A stretch of 64,000 bases of DNA from Nocardia bhagyanarayanae (lineage in GTDB: Bacteria > Actinomycetota > Actinomycetes > Mycobacteriales > Mycobacteriaceae): positions 5,022,001 to 5,086,000 of the forward strand of contig NZ_VFPG01000001.1 in NCBI RefSeq assembly GCF_006716565.1, given 5' to 3'. Every line of letters begins with the position of its first letter. The stretch's first letter is position 1. Shown here piece after piece: positions 1 through 9,339 of this stretch. The notes under the pieces were generated by a model. The model worked only from the letters and a program-made list of their open reading frames with translations. It made no database searches and was not told the DNA's origin. Made by a program: the position numbers and the translations under genes.

Positions 1-3000
1 TAGGCCGGATCGGGCTGCGGTGTCGATCTTTTCGGCGATCGATGGCCAGAATGGGTCGCTGGTGAGGCGGGGGTTGATACTGTGTGCGAGGGGCTGCCAG
101 CGGGCAGACGGCCGGTTCGGGTCGCCGATCGCGGCGCGCACGCGCTCGTCGAGGCGCTGCTGATGGTGGCGTTCGAGGACAGGGAAGCGGCGTGGGCCGG
201 TCGGGTTCAGGTCGTCGTCGGGCACATGTAGGGCGGCACGCCACACGGCGAGATCGGCCAAGAGTTCTGGCTTGGTGTCGAGGAACGGGCGCGCCCAGAC
301 GGGCGCGGTGGCCGGCGTCCACGCCCGTGCGGCGACGGAAATCTGTTGCGCCAGTTCAGTGACGACGTGGCCGCGGGCGGTGATGTGGGCGAGTTCGGGG
401 CTCGTGTTGTCGAGGTCGCGGGGTAATACGCGCGTCCAGGGCAGGGGACCGGCGCGTCCGGAGTGCGCGCCGGAGGTGTCCAGCCTCCAATCGAGCACCG
501 CGGCAGGGTCATCGGCGCTATCCAACTCACGCGTGGCCGCCGCGGTGCGCAGGGCGGTGATGGGGTCGGTTCCGGTGAGCGCGAGCAGGGCGAGGTGCCC
601 GCGCAGGACCGGGTAGGCCGGGGCGTGGGTGAGGCCGAGGTGGATGGCTTCGGCGGCGGTGTCGATCGCGGCGAGTGTCTCGGGTAGGACGGTGTGTTCG
701 GCGTAGAGGGAGATGGTGTCGAGGTAGATGTCGAGGGCGCGGCCGAGCCGCCGTCGGGGGTCGAGCGCTTCGCGCAGGGTGGTGTGGGCCGATTTCGCGC
801 GCCGGTCACGGCCCAGGATGCGGATCAGGGCCTCGACCGCGGTGCGCGGGAATGCGGCGGCGAGCGTGTATTCCTCGCCTTTACCGCCGCCCAGGGCCGT
901 CGCGAGGTAGAGGTGGTTGGCGTAGCGGCCGCGGGTGAGAGCGACGTAAAGCTGTTGACGCGATTCGGTTCCGGTGAGCGCGACATGACAGGTATCGGTG
1001 GTGATGCCTTGCGCGGAGTCGATGGTGGCGGCGTAGCCGAGGTCCACGTGGGCGGCCACATACTTCGCAGACAACACGACGTGTAGGTCGGTGTCGCGGC
1101 CGGAACGCCGGTGGGTGGCGGTGATACTGCCGTCCGGATGGACGGCGGTGACGGTCCAGGTGTAGCCGTTGCGCACCCAATCCCGGTCGCCGAGGCGGAG
1201 TTTCGAGTTGTTGAGGCGGGTGCGGATGATGTCGCCGAGCGAGGCGTGACAGCCGTCGGCGAGTACGCATTCGGGCCCAGGCGCTGTGGTGGTGCGGGCG
1301 AGTCGGTCGGCGCGGGCGCGGGTGTTGAGCGCGGTGACCGCTTCGCGGGTGGCGGCGAGCATGATGGTGTCGCGCCCGGCGGTGTGGTCGGTGTGCCAGG
1401 CGGTGTAGGTGTCATCGAGGCTGGTTCCTCGGTGCCCGGCGTGCACGCGGCCGTGGTCGAGGTACCAGCCCAGTGCCGCCGGATCACCCGCACGCACACC
1501 CAAACTCGCCGTCGCTTCAAGATCGTCGGCGAACCGGACCACATGTGTCAACGTCAAGTCGGGTTCGGGGCAGGCGTCGGCCATGTCGGCATACGCGCCG
1601 CCGGCCTCTATCGCGGGGAGTTGGTGTTCGTCACCGATGCAGCGCACCGTCGACCCCGCCGCGTCGAAAAACTTCAGCAACTGCAAACGTTTCCGATCGG
1701 AGAGCAAGATATGTTCATCGACAATGACCAGGGTGTCGGGCCCGACTTCGCGGACCCATTCCGGTAGAGCGGGCGGGTGTTCGCGGTGCAGCGCCGGATT
1801 GTCCGGTCGCGGGGTGTGTTCGTTGAGGACGTGTAGGAGACGGTCGACGGTCTCAGCGCGCGCACCGATCGACTCGCTCAGCACCCCGGCCGCGGACGCG
1901 GTGGGGGCCAGGCCGAGGACCGTTCCGCCGCTGTCGTGCCAGGCGTCGGTGAGCACGTTCATGGCGGTCGTCTTGCCGGAACCGGCGGGTGCGTCGGCGG
2001 TCCGGACCCGCAACGTCGAGGTGGCGAAGGCTTCGATGATGGCGATCTGGCCCGCGAGCAGGGGACGGTCGGCGTTGGCTCGGGTGTAGCGGTCGATCGC
2101 GGCCGCGACCGTCTCGAGGGTCAGGGTGCGGGCGCCGGTGCGAACCGACAGCTCCACCAGCTGCGCACCTACTGCCAACACGTGTGTGCTGGTGTAGATC
2201 TGCGACCCCGCCGCGACGTGCACACCGATGCTGTCGGCACGCCGGAAAACCGCAGGCATTTCCCGAATTTCGGGAGCGATCACCGCGTCAGGATCACCCA
2301 ACGCGATCACATCTTCTGCCGACAGGACAGCATCTTCGACAGCCTGCGAAACCCTTGCCCACTCGTCGATACCGAGTATGCCGCGGACCTGCCGCTGCAC
2401 CTCGGCGACGACATGGTGACGTTGCCATGTCGACCGCCGCGCCGATACCGCCTCGAGCACACTGGCGGCTTTTGCCGCAATCCACGCCGGTGTCACCACC
2501 GGGCACATGACCCGGGCAGCGTTGAGGACGCAAGTGATCATGGCCGCGAGGGCTTCTCGGCTGCCGAGTTCGTCAACGGCTTCAGCGCGCCAGAAGGCGC
2601 GTTCCTCGGCGCGGGTGCGTTGGAATTGTTTGGCCGGACGGGTTGCCAATGTGGCGCGTTCGGCGAGCTCGAACACCTCACCAGCGGTGGGTTCGCGGCC
2701 CAGCGCGCGCTGGAAATCGGTGGTCAACTGATCCAGACGGGAGACGATCGCGGCGTCGCGACGCGACCAACGGCGAATCAAACTGTCGGGCACGCCGACC
2801 ATTTCGCGTATCGGAGGATCGGTTCCGGGCCGGTCTGCGAATACCACCCCGACCAAGTCGAGAAGGTGATGCTCGAGGCGGGTGTTGTAGATTTCGCTGA
2901 CCGCGACCACCGATTGGTACAGCACGGTCCCGTCCACGGTGCGCCACTGGCCTGCCGCCGGACCCTTCCGCACCCGCACCCGGTTGGCGATCGGAACGTG

Positions 3001-3834
3001 GGAATGCAGGGCTGGGTCGCCGGCACGACTGGTGCGGTGATCGAACACCATCGCCACCACGCCATCCACTTCGACTTGGCGAATCCCGTTGCGCCCCAAC
3101 CGCGTGTAGATGCCGTTGGCCTCCAACCAGGCGATCGCGTCGGCCACCGCACGCCGATGCGCGAGCTCGATCTTGTCCGAGATGTGCTTGGGTGCGACCG
3201 CCCACAGCGCCGATACCGACTTCACCGGCGAGAAACAGATGTCGAACCCCGCCACCGCGACCGCTCGCGGGCGCACCGCCTGCGCCACCCACGCCGACAG
3301 TTCCCGCTCATCCAACGGCGCCCGCCCGTACTGCTCGTCAAACATTTCGGTCGCGACATCAGTGCGAATACGCGACCGATCCTGCTCGGAAACCTCGGCA
3401 TCGACGTGGAAACCGCGCTCGATATTGTGCGCGGCGAACGCCATTCCGCACCGTTTTCGATAGTCGGTTGCGTCGGGATAGATACGAAAAGGGTTTCCCA
3501 ACAGTGCCGCATCCTGAGCCCAACGGCGCGCGTCTTTTGGCTTCGCGCCCTTTCCAATCTGCTCATCGAAGACCCGTTCTTCGACCAGATCGGCGTTCGG
3601 ATGCACACCGACACCGAGCAGATTCCGCATCTGCTCCTCGGTGACTTTCTCACCAGCAGCGATGCCGAGGGCGGGGAGACCCGATCCGAGCCAGCGTCCG
3701 GGGGCTTCGCCACGCTCAGAGTAGTAGTCGGCCAGCGACGTTCGGCCTCGGCTGGGGTCGTCGTGGGCAGCGACCCTGCGTAGGTAATACAGGTAACCAG
3801 TCCCTGCCACGATTTTATGGATCGTCGCAGTCAC
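1..3834 (-). CDS. MobF (TrwC/TraA-type) conjugative relaxase-helicase, partial
   Basis: Nicks plasmid DNA at oriT and unwinds the transferred strand. The gene runs off the left edge, so only the first 1278 codons are visible. The N-terminus has the tyrosine-rich relaxase start (Y14, Y16-Y17, Y37-Y38) and the metal-binding histidines H266, H277 and H279 in the form LHSHVPIAN. A RecD-like helicase follows, with Walker A APAGSGKTT near residue 617, the motif-III-like CIGDEHQLP, and near the C-terminal side DSAQGIT and YVALTRGR. Walker B reads VIVDEH. The GTG start gives the family N-terminus MTATIHK; an in-frame ATG lies 15 bases upstream at 3849. The other genes to about 14.3 kb share this strand. 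Confidence 0.93.
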   Translation of the reverse strand, partial: MTATIHKIVAGTGYLYYLRRVAAHDDPSRGRTSLADYYSERGEAPGRWLGSGLPALGIAAGEKVTEEQMRNLLGVGVHPNADLVEERVFDEQIGKGAKPKDARRWAQDAALLGNPFRIYPDATDYRKRCGMAFAAHNIERGFHVDAEVSEQDRSRIRTDVATEMFDEQYGRAPLDERELSAWVAQAVRPRAVAVAGFDICFSPVKSVSALWAVAPKHISDKIELAHRRAVADAIAWLEANGIYTRLGRNGIRQVEVDGVVAMVFDHRTSRAGDPALHSHVPIANRVRVRKGPAAGQWRTVDGTVLYQSVVAVSEIYNTRLEHHLLDLVGVVFADRPGTDPPIREMVGVPDSLIRRWSRRDAAIVSRLDQLTTDFQRALGREPTAGEVFELAERATLATRPAKQFQRTRAEERAFWRAEAVDELGSREALAAMITCVLNAARVMCPVVTPAWIAAKAASVLEAVSARRSTWQRHHVVAEVQRQVRGILGIDEWARVSQAVEDAVLSAEDVIALGDPDAVIAPEIREMPAVFRRADSIGVHVAAGSQIYTSTHVLAVGAQLVELSVRTGARTLTLETVAAAIDRYTRANADRPLLAGQIAIIEAFATSTLRVRTADAPAGSGKTTAMNVLTDAWHDSGGTVLGLAPTASAAGVLSESIGARAETVDRLLHVLNEHTPRPDNPALHREHPPALPEWVREVGPDTLVIVDEHILLSDRKRLQLLKFFDAAGSTVRCIGDEHQLPAIEAGGAYADMADACPEPDLTLTHVVRFADDLEATASLGVRAGDPAALGWYLDHGRVHAGHRGTSLDDTYTAWHTDHTAGRDTIMLAATREAVTALNTRARADRLARTTTAPGPECVLADGCHASLGDIIRTRLNNSKLRLGDRDWVRNGYTWTVTAVHPDGSITATHRRSGRDTDLHVVLSAKYVAAHVDLGYAATIDSAQGITTDTCHVALTGTESRQQLYVALTRGRYANHLYLATALGGGKGEEYTLAAAFPRTAVEALIRILGRDRRAKSAHTTLREALDPRRRLGRALDIYLDTISLYAEHTVLPETLAAIDTAAEAIHLGLTHAPAYPVLRGHLALLALTGTDPITALRTAAATRELDSADDPAAVLDWRLDTSGAHSGRAGPLPWTRVLPRDLDNTSPELAHITARGHVVTELAQQISVAARAWTPATAPVWARPFLDTKPELLADLAVWRAALHVPDDDLNPTGPRRFPVLERHHQQRLDERVRAAIGDPNRPSARWQPLAHSINPRLTSDPFWPSIAEKIDTAARSGL

Positions 3835-4083
3835 GCCACCATTAAGCATCGGTGAATGGCAGAAGGAAAGGAGATTTTGGGATGCTGTGAACGTCTGAAA
3901 AGTAAAACACGCTGGTCGTTATTGGAAAGTTATCCTCGATGCAAGAGGTCTGTGAAAAGGAGGGCGAGAGGAGAGGGGGTGACTGATGGATGGCGAAGCG
4001 TTGGGTTGTGGAGATGCGATGAGAGTGCGGTGGCTGGAAAGCGTGGGTGGAAGGTGGATTCGGGGGTGATGGCGATGGCGAGA

Positions 4084-4112
4084 GACCGGGACCGTGCTGC
4101 GCGGTCCCGGTC
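4084..4112 (-). terminator. Stem-loop between gene at 4132 and relaxase gene
   Basis: Perfect 11-bp inverted repeat (4084-4094 and 4102-4112) with a 7-base loop, just past the stop of the minus-strand gene at 4132. There is no T-run, so it is a terminator-like hairpin by position. The stretch 3850-4083 shows no convincing gene. Confidence 0.5.
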
Positions 4113-4131
4113 CGGCCAATATCGGGATCGG

Positions 4132-4518
4132 TCAGACGCTGGGAGCGGGGATCGACATCCAGCCCACCGACGCGCAGGCGTAGTAGCGGTCATTGAGGGC
4201 GACGACGTCGCCGACCGACAGCGAGCGCAGTCGCTTCGCCGTCCAGGCGTCGGCGTGGTGCTGATCGTCGGGATGGACGGGATGGTCGTTGAACGCGGCG
4301 AAGACTCGTTCGAGTAGAAGCTGATCTGATCCGGTGGTCGCGGCGGGGAGGGTGTAGTGGTAGGCAAGGGCCAGTCGCGCGCCCGGGAGGTAGCCGGAGA
4401 GCAGGGCGTCGGAGTCCTGGTTGAGCAAGACGGTGACGGTCAGCGTGGGTCCGGGTGTCAGCCATCGCTGGAGGGCGCGAAGAACCTGGCGGGCGTGAGG
4501 CATCGGGGGACGGTGCAT
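4132..4518 (-). CDS. Hypothetical plasmid-type protein, 128 aa
   Basis: Family not recognised. The ATG at 4518 is preceded by AGGAGG at good spacing, which rules out the longer Arg/Pro-rich extension upstream. The protein has a central hydrophobic part (LTVTVLLNQDSDALLSGY) and ends with a VGDVVALNDRYYACASVGW segment. That kind of segment recurs in short proteins of actinobacterial plasmids, as far as I recall. There are no membrane spans or nucleotide-binding motifs. It lies 92 bases downstream of the zinc-ribbon gene and ahead of the relaxase, so it is probably an accessory replication or transfer protein. That role is inferred from position only. Confidence 0.7.
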   Translation of the reverse strand: MHRPPMPHARQVLRALQRWLTPGPTLTVTVLLNQDSDALLSGYLPGARLALAYHYTLPAATTGSDQLLLERVFAAFNDHPVHPDDQHHADAWTAKRLRSLSVGDVVALNDRYYACASVGWMSIPAPSV

Positions 4519-4610
4519 GCGGGGCCTCCTGGCGAGATCAGGGTGGGGGCCGGTCCGCCGCGGGAGCGAGTCGCCGCGGCGGACCGAAGTTGGATGGTGA
4601 AGCGGGTGGG

Positions 4611-6203
4611 TCAGGCTGCGCTGGTGGCGCGTTCGCGCGCGGTGACGACGCCGAGGTCGATGCGGCACTGGGTGCAGTAGTTGTCGGCGTGCACGATGCC
4701 GGGACGGGCGCAGGCGTCGCAGCGGCCGATCCGCTGCCCGGCCCCGAGCGCGGCGGGCCGCCGACGACGGGAGGCAGCGCGCCGCGGTGCGAGTCGATCA
4801 GCGGCGGGCTTGTCGAGATGCATCGCCATCCAGCGGGTGACGATGCGCCAGGTCGGTCCGGTGTTCGCGGCGGCGGCGCGCACGCGGTCGAGGAGCGCGC
4901 GCACCTGCTGGGGCTGGGCGGCGGCGATGTAGGCACAGCGGGACTCGACGAACTCCTGCATCCCCCACGGTGTGGGCAGGGGCGGGATGCCGGGGTGGCC
5001 GTCGGCGCGGCAGACATCGCAGAGGCCGTCGTCGCTGACGCGTCGACCATCGCGGATGTGGATGGCGCGTCGGTCGGTGTCGGGCCGGTCGATCCAGCAG
5101 CTGACGCACGGCCACCCGAGGTAAGGGGTCATGGCCGCGAGGTCGTAGTCCAAACCCGAACCCTGCCAAGTGCGTTCGGGAAGGTCGAGGTCGGTGTAGG
5201 GCAGGAACTGGTCGTAGTCGCTGGGAGTCGGGAGCCCGGTCCGCGCGGCCGCGAACCGTGTCTGGTCCGTGGGAGTGATCTTCGGCGGAAAGTTGGTCCA
5301 GCCGCGGGGGCGCCGCGGACGGCGATGGTCGTCGAAGTCCGAGGGGTCGGTGTGGTGCTCGCGCAGGAACGCGCGGCTGGCGTCCTCGACGGCGGGGTGG
5401 CGACCGTGTCGGGCCTTGCCGTCGGGGAACCGCCGCTTCGGTGACTTCTGATCGAGCAAGTCACGGTCGCGTTCGGTGAAGTTCTCGGCGACGTGGAGGA
5501 AGTAGCTGCGGTCCCACAGCTCGGCTTGCACGTGTGCCCACAGCAGATGGACGGGCTTGCGCGGATCCGGCACGGGCACAGTGCGATCGGGGGCGAGTTC
5601 GGTTTCGATCGCGAAGAGCCGGTCGGCGGCGTAGGCGGCGAACTCAGCATCGCTGGACTGGCGGCGCTGGGCGGTGCGTCGGTCGCGGTTGCGGTGTCGC
5701 AGGTTCACCGCCCCGGAAACAGGTCGTCGTGAGCGGCGGTAGGCGATGGCCTCGGGAGTGAGTCGCGCGGCGTCGGTCTCAGGCGAGGGGGTCGCGGTGA
5801 GCCGGTCACGGTTGCGGCGTTCGCGGATCGAGCGGCGAACCCACTCGGCCGCGTCGATACGCACCTCGGTGGCATCAGGCATCGCGGGACGGTGCAGCCC
5901 GGGGTCGGAGTCGGCGGTGAGATCGGTGACCATGCCGCGCAGTTCGGGTCGGCTCTTGGCCATCCACCCGAGCTGGCGGGCAGCGACCTTGTAGGGATTA
6001 CGAGTCAGGATGTCGGCGGCCCGATCGAGAAACTCGCGCTCCCGCGGGGAGGCCAGCGCGAGCACGGCGCGGAACCGTTCACGCGCCCGGTCGGGGTCGA
6101 CTTCGAGCAGGCACTCGATTTCGCCGAGCGCGTCAGCGAACGGTGAAGCAGTCGGAACAGCTTCGATCTCAACAACGTCCGAAGTGGTTGTCGTAGCAGT
6201 CAT
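4611..6203 (-). CDS. Hypothetical protein with two zinc-ribbon-like Cys clusters, 530 aa
   Basis: No family recognised. The ATG at 6203 begins MTATTTTSDVVEIE; the reading frame stays open upstream but becomes Pro/Arg-rich and is unlikely to be coding. The C-terminal third has two Cys pairs of the CxxC type: CVSCW paired with CDVC, and CDACARPG paired with CTQC near the end. The middle is Arg/Asp-rich and hydrophilic. Size, cysteine arrangement and location between ssb and the relaxase suggest a DNA-associated plasmid protein, possibly for replication. That is inference. No signal peptide or membrane segment is seen. Confidence 0.75.
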   Translation of the reverse strand: MTATTTTSDVVEIEAVPTASPFADALGEIECLLEVDPDRARERFRAVLALASPREREFLDRAADILTRNPYKVAARQLGWMAKSRPELRGMVTDLTADSDPGLHRPAMPDATEVRIDAAEWVRRSIRERRNRDRLTATPSPETDAARLTPEAIAYRRSRRPVSGAVNLRHRNRDRRTAQRRQSSDAEFAAYAADRLFAIETELAPDRTVPVPDPRKPVHLLWAHVQAELWDRSYFLHVAENFTERDRDLLDQKSPKRRFPDGKARHGRHPAVEDASRAFLREHHTDPSDFDDHRRPRRPRGWTNFPPKITPTDQTRFAAARTGLPTPSDYDQFLPYTDLDLPERTWQGSGLDYDLAAMTPYLGWPCVSCWIDRPDTDRRAIHIRDGRRVSDDGLCDVCRADGHPGIPPLPTPWGMQEFVESRCAYIAAAQPQQVRALLDRVRAAAANTGPTWRIVTRWMAMHLDKPAADRLAPRRAASRRRRPAALGAGQRIGRCDACARPGIVHADNYCTQCRIDLGVVTARERATSAA

Positions 6204-6560
6204 CACCGGGTCCTGTCGTGTCGTAGAAACGAGCCAGCCCCGCGCCGGGGTGCTCGCGCGCAACGGCACGAACCCCGGCACCGGGGCTGGGCGGCTGGTC
6301 GGCTGACCCGCCTGAGTGCGGTCGACCGGGGTGGGGTCCCGACGCGGCGGGAGGGAACGCGCCGAGGCGGGCGGCATCGAATTTCCGGCGCTCACGGCAC
6401 GCATCGGCGCGTGTGGCTGGGGCGTCGCGCAGGGGAAATTCGGTGGCGTCCGGGCGCGGGCCCGGAGCCGTGGCGGGGCCGCGCGCTGGTAGCACTCGAG
6501 AGGGGCGGGGCAGTCGACCAGACGGTCAGCCCTCACCCACCGCTGACCACACGCCTCAGG
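6204..6560. other. Gene-less gap with two GC-rich hairpins
   Basis: Leader region of the minus-strand zinc-ribbon gene. It holds two short perfect stems, CCCCG/CGGGG at 6238-6250 and CCCCGG/CCGGGG at 6273-6286. The minus frame is open across it but its composition is not protein-like. No gene is called. Confidence 0.4.
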
Positions 6561-7061
6561 TCAGAACTCGGGGTCGTCGCCAGTACCCCAGCCGCTTCCC
6601 CCGGCCCACGGGTCCTGGCTTGCGCCGACTGCGGCACCGACCAGTTGTGCGGAACCCTCGGTCTCGGTCGCTGGTTTTGCCGAGCGCGCTGGGGACTTCG
6701 TCGTGCGGTGGACTTTGGCGGTTGCGTAGCGCAGCGAGGGCCCGATTTCGTCGACGTCGAGTTCCACGGTGCTGCGTTTCTGACCGTCGTCGGTGGTCCA
6801 GTTGCGCTGCTTGAGCCGCCCGGACACGATTACCCGCGCGCCGCGGGTCAACGATTCAGCCAGGTTCTCTGCGGCCTCTCGCCACACCGAGCAGCGCAGG
6901 AACAGCGCCTCGCCGTCCTTCCAATCGTTGATTGTGCGGTCGAAAACCCTTGGCGTGGAAGCCACCGTGAAATTGGTGACCGCAACACCATTCGGGGTAT
7001 ACCGCAGCTCTGGATCACCTGTCAGGTTTCCGATCACGGTGATCGTCGTATCTCCAGCCAT
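6561..7061 (-). CDS. ssb: Single-stranded DNA-binding protein
   Basis: Binds ssDNA during replication and conjugative transfer. 166 aa. The N-terminal OB-fold is clear: [20 protein letters not shown], then [38 protein letters not shown]. The disordered tail ends in an acidic tip DDPEF, a variant of the usual DDxPF that docks partner proteins. The ATG at 7061 was chosen because AAGGAG lies about 8 bases upstream; the ATG two codons earlier sits too close to it. Probably an element-borne copy, separate from the chromosomal ssb. Confidence 0.95.
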   Translation of the reverse strand: MAGDTTITVIGNLTGDPELRYTPNGVAVTNFTVASTPRVFDRTINDWKDGEALFLRCSVWREAAENLAESLTRGARVIVSGRLKQRNWTTDDGQKRSTVELDVDEIGPSLRYATAKVHRTTKSPARSAKPATETEGSAQLVGAAVGASQDPWAGGSGWGTGDDPEF

Positions 7062-7173
7062 GGTCATACTCCTTCGAGAGTTGTTGGCGAGTACAGGAAT
7101 CGGTTGCACATCATCGGGTCGTCGGTGCCGTGAGATGGCGCTCACCAGCGGGGGTCGCGTGGATGTCTGTGGG

Positions 7174-8352
7174 TCACCTGTGGATTGGACCGAGGTCGAT
7201 GCCCAGTTCGGCGGCGATACCGAGCCCGTGGTCGGCAAGTCGCCGAAGCTCTTGCGGGCGCATTCCGCTGCGCAGGGCGGTGTCGAGCAGGATGGCCATC
7301 GAGTGCGAGGGGTCCGTCTCCAGCGCCGCGTCCAGGGCGATCCCTGCCAGGGGGCCATCGCCGCGGACGTAGGCGCTGTAGCCGAGAAGTACTGCGGCCT
7401 CGGCACGGTCGCGGCCTGACAGCGATCGGACGAGGGTCACCCACAACTGTTCGGCCGCAGTGGCGTGCTCGCCCACTGCGAGGGCGAGCAACGCATCGCG
7501 TACCCTCCGATCACGCAAGACGACGGCCAGTTCGGCTATCTGTCCTGCGGTGGGTAGATCACCGGAATCGAGAGCTGCGATCTGATACAGCACCTGTTCG
7601 AGCGCTCGCCGGTAGTAGCTCTCGGGGTCGCTGGCTCGGGTGGCCGCAACGTAGCGGGCATGCACAGCCGACAGCGCGTCCTCGAGGTGCGCGGTCACTT
7701 CCTGCGTCGAATCCCTGTCCGGGGTGACCAGGTTGGTCAGCTCCGAGCGGGTGCTGTGAATCGGTCGACCGTTGAGCACATACGCGAAGGACACCATCGA
7801 AGTGGTCGGGTCCGAGAGTGTTCCTTGGTGATCGGTGTCGAGCAGGCTCCACCACCGCTGGCCCGCCTCGATCGCCGAGACCGCCCATGCACCGGCGAGT
7901 GTCACCTCCTTTCGCGCCAGCTGCCGCCCGAACGCGGCGACGAGCGTGCCCCACGGCGTGGCGCCGCCGCGTGTGCGTGGTTCGCGCATGCGGTCGTCGA
8001 TGATCACGGCCAGTACTTCGGTTGCCGTCTCGGAGGCGCAGATGCGTGCGACCGCAGAGGCTAATGCCGCCGCCAATCCCCGTTGGCGACGCCTGTTTTG
8101 GTCGAGGTCGAATCGTATGACTGGTCCGATGACCGAGTTGGGGTTGGACGGCTGCGGTCTGCGCAGCAGGACCACGACCAGCGATCGTTCGGGTGTGAAC
8201 CCGACCAGCGCGGGCATTGCGGCGATCAACTCGCCGGGCTCGTGCACCCGCAGCTGCTGTACGGGGCTCCAGTCGCCGTGCCCAGGAACAGGAGTCGGGG
8301 TCGACTCACCTACGGCGGGCGGTGGCGCATCGTCAGGGGTGTGGTCGGACAC
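7174..8352 (-). CDS. DUF4192 family protein, 392 aa
   Basis: Actinobacterial family of unknown function. The diagnostic N-terminal stretch is present ([20 protein letters not shown] followed by LVVVLL), then a long alpha-helical C-terminal half ([40 protein letters not shown]) that looks repeat-like. The start is GTG 8352, preceded by GAAGGAGG at 8-base spacing. It lies 112 bases upstream of ssb on the same strand. DUF4192 genes are common on actinobacterial chromosomes and plasmids; here it travels with replication genes. Confidence 0.88.
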   Translation of the reverse strand: MSDHTPDDAPPPAVGESTPTPVPGHGDWSPVQQLRVHEPGELIAAMPALVGFTPERSLVVVLLRRPQPSNPNSVIGPVIRFDLDQNRRRQRGLAAALASAVARICASETATEVLAVIIDDRMREPRTRGGATPWGTLVAAFGRQLARKEVTLAGAWAVSAIEAGQRWWSLLDTDHQGTLSDPTTSMVSFAYVLNGRPIHSTRSELTNLVTPDRDSTQEVTAHLEDALSAVHARYVAATRASDPESYYRRALEQVLYQIAALDSGDLPTAGQIAELAVVLRDRRVRDALLALAVGEHATAAEQLWVTLVRSLSGRDRAEAAVLLGYSAYVRGDGPLAGIALDAALETDPSHSMAILLDTALRSGMRPQELRRLADHGLGIAAELGIDLGPIHR

Positions 8353-8502
8353 GAGGGTTCGCCTCCTTCGCAAAATGGATGCCAGGGCGTGACAGAGGAC
8401 GCCGAGGTTGAGCTCAGCTTCGCCGCTCGAGAAGCGCGCGAGAGGACATCGACCCGTAGCAGGGATGCGTGGACCCATGTTGTGGGCGTGGGGAGCCGGG
8501 CG

Positions 8503-8625
8503 TCAGCAGTCGGGGACGTCCTCGAGCCAGACTTCGAAGGTGCCGTTGGGTCGGACGGTGATGCACATCCCTCGCGCAGAAACACTGGCGGAAGTCGCAC
8601 CGACCCGGATATTGGCGGGCGACAC
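8503..8625 (-). CDS. Possible 40-aa small protein
   Basis: GTG-started ORF ending MCITVRPNGTFEVWLEDVPDC. Its composition is protein-like and it continues the run of tiny minus-strand genes. There is no clear ribosome site for the GTG, and an internal ATG would give only about 21 residues. Function unknown. Confidence 0.35.
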   Translation of the reverse strand: MSPANIRVGATSASVSARGMCITVRPNGTFEVWLEDVPDC

Positions 8626-8658
8626 AGATCGGCCTGCCTAGAAACCGAACTCGAGAAA

Positions 8659-8753
8659 TCAGCAGTGGCCGTGCTCGTCGATGAGGTAGCCAGTCACCGT
8701 GGCGGTCTTGGCGCAGGATGGGAGCGAGAACCGGCCGTCGCGGGGCGCGTCAC
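8659..8753 (-). pseudogene. Tiny ORF, apparently frameshifted
   Basis: A GTG at 8753 overlaps the TGA of the 71-aa gene (GTGA), as expected for a coupled third gene. Its frame soon becomes Arg/Pro-rich. The neighbouring frame reads RFSLPSCAKTATVTGY then LIDEHGHC-stop with no start codon of its own. One missing or extra base near 8730 would join the two into about 31 residues. Read as a damaged small gene; coding is not certain. Confidence 0.3.
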
Positions 8754-8965
8754 TTCACTGAGGGGCTGTCGACGGGTTCGGCCGACAGGGTGATGCTGGC
8801 GGTGCGGTCGGGCCTGCCGGGGGAGTGGATGCGGAGGTCGATGCCAGCGGTGACCGTGCCAAGGCGAGACGACGGGATGGCCTGCCAGGGATGGTGGCGG
8901 TCTTCATCGAGTTCGGGCAGGTTGTCCTCGATCCAGGCGACCAGATCGGTGCTGTAGCGGATCAT
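8750..8965 (-). CDS. Hypothetical small protein, 71 aa
   Basis: Second gene of a coupled run: its ATG overlaps the stop of the 74-aa gene upstream (ATGA). It starts MIRYSTDLVAWIEDNLPELD and ends TLSAEPVDSPSVK. It is acidic at the N-terminus, and no domain is recognised. Coupling and codon usage support translation. Function unknown, probably element housekeeping. Confidence 0.6.
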   Translation of the reverse strand: MIRYSTDLVAWIEDNLPELDEDRHHPWQAIPSSRLGTVTAGIDLRIHSPGRPDRTASITLSAEPVDSPSVK

Positions 8966-9186
8966 GCGGTGCGCCGATCTACGGCGGTGAGGTGCCGGTG
9001 GCCGACGCGCAGGATTAGGTCGGTGCGACGGTGTGCGGTGAGCAGATGCTCGAACATCCTCCGCATTTCCTCACCAGCGGCGACTGCGATGCCGTCTGTG
9101 TTGGGCGAGCGGGAGTACTCGGCGGCGGCCATCGCGTGCTCGGCGCGCTCGACCGACAAGGGGAACCACAGGTCAACCGAAGGCAT
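8962..9186 (-). CDS. Hypothetical small protein, 74 aa
   Basis: The ATG at 9186 has AAAGGAG 8 bases upstream. The protein begins MPSVDLWFPLSVERAEHAMA and ends HLTAVDRRTA; it is helical and charged, without a recognised domain. It is the first gene of a three-ORF overlapping run with the 71-aa gene and the damaged ORF after it. Confidence 0.6.
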   Translation of the reverse strand: MPSVDLWFPLSVERAEHAMAAAEYSRSPNTDGIAVAAGEEMRRMFEHLLTAHRRTDLILRVGHRHLTAVDRRTA

Positions 9187-9230
9187 TAGCAGAACTCCTT
9201 TGCATCGAAGGCGCGAACGCGGACACTGGC

Positions 9231-9249
9231 CGTGCGCCGGGGGCGCACG
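9231..9249 (-). terminator. GC-rich hairpin
   Basis: CGTGCGCC / GGCGCACG, a perfect 8-bp stem with a 3-base loop. It lies between the stop of the broken gene at 9340 and the start of the 74-aa gene. Terminator-like by position, but no T-run follows. Confidence 0.35.
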
Positions 9250-9339
9250 GAATCAATTCCGGCAGTGGCCAACCGAGACCGCGGCCACCGCGCAAGGTCG
9301 AACCCATCCGCAGAATGGGTGCGCGCTGGCTCGGACGGC

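Noticed and set aside
1936..3783. Long open frame on the plus strand opposite the relaxase (615 codons)
   Set aside because: Antisense shadow of a high-GC gene; composition is Gly/Arg/His-rich with no motif, while the minus frame has a full MobF signature.
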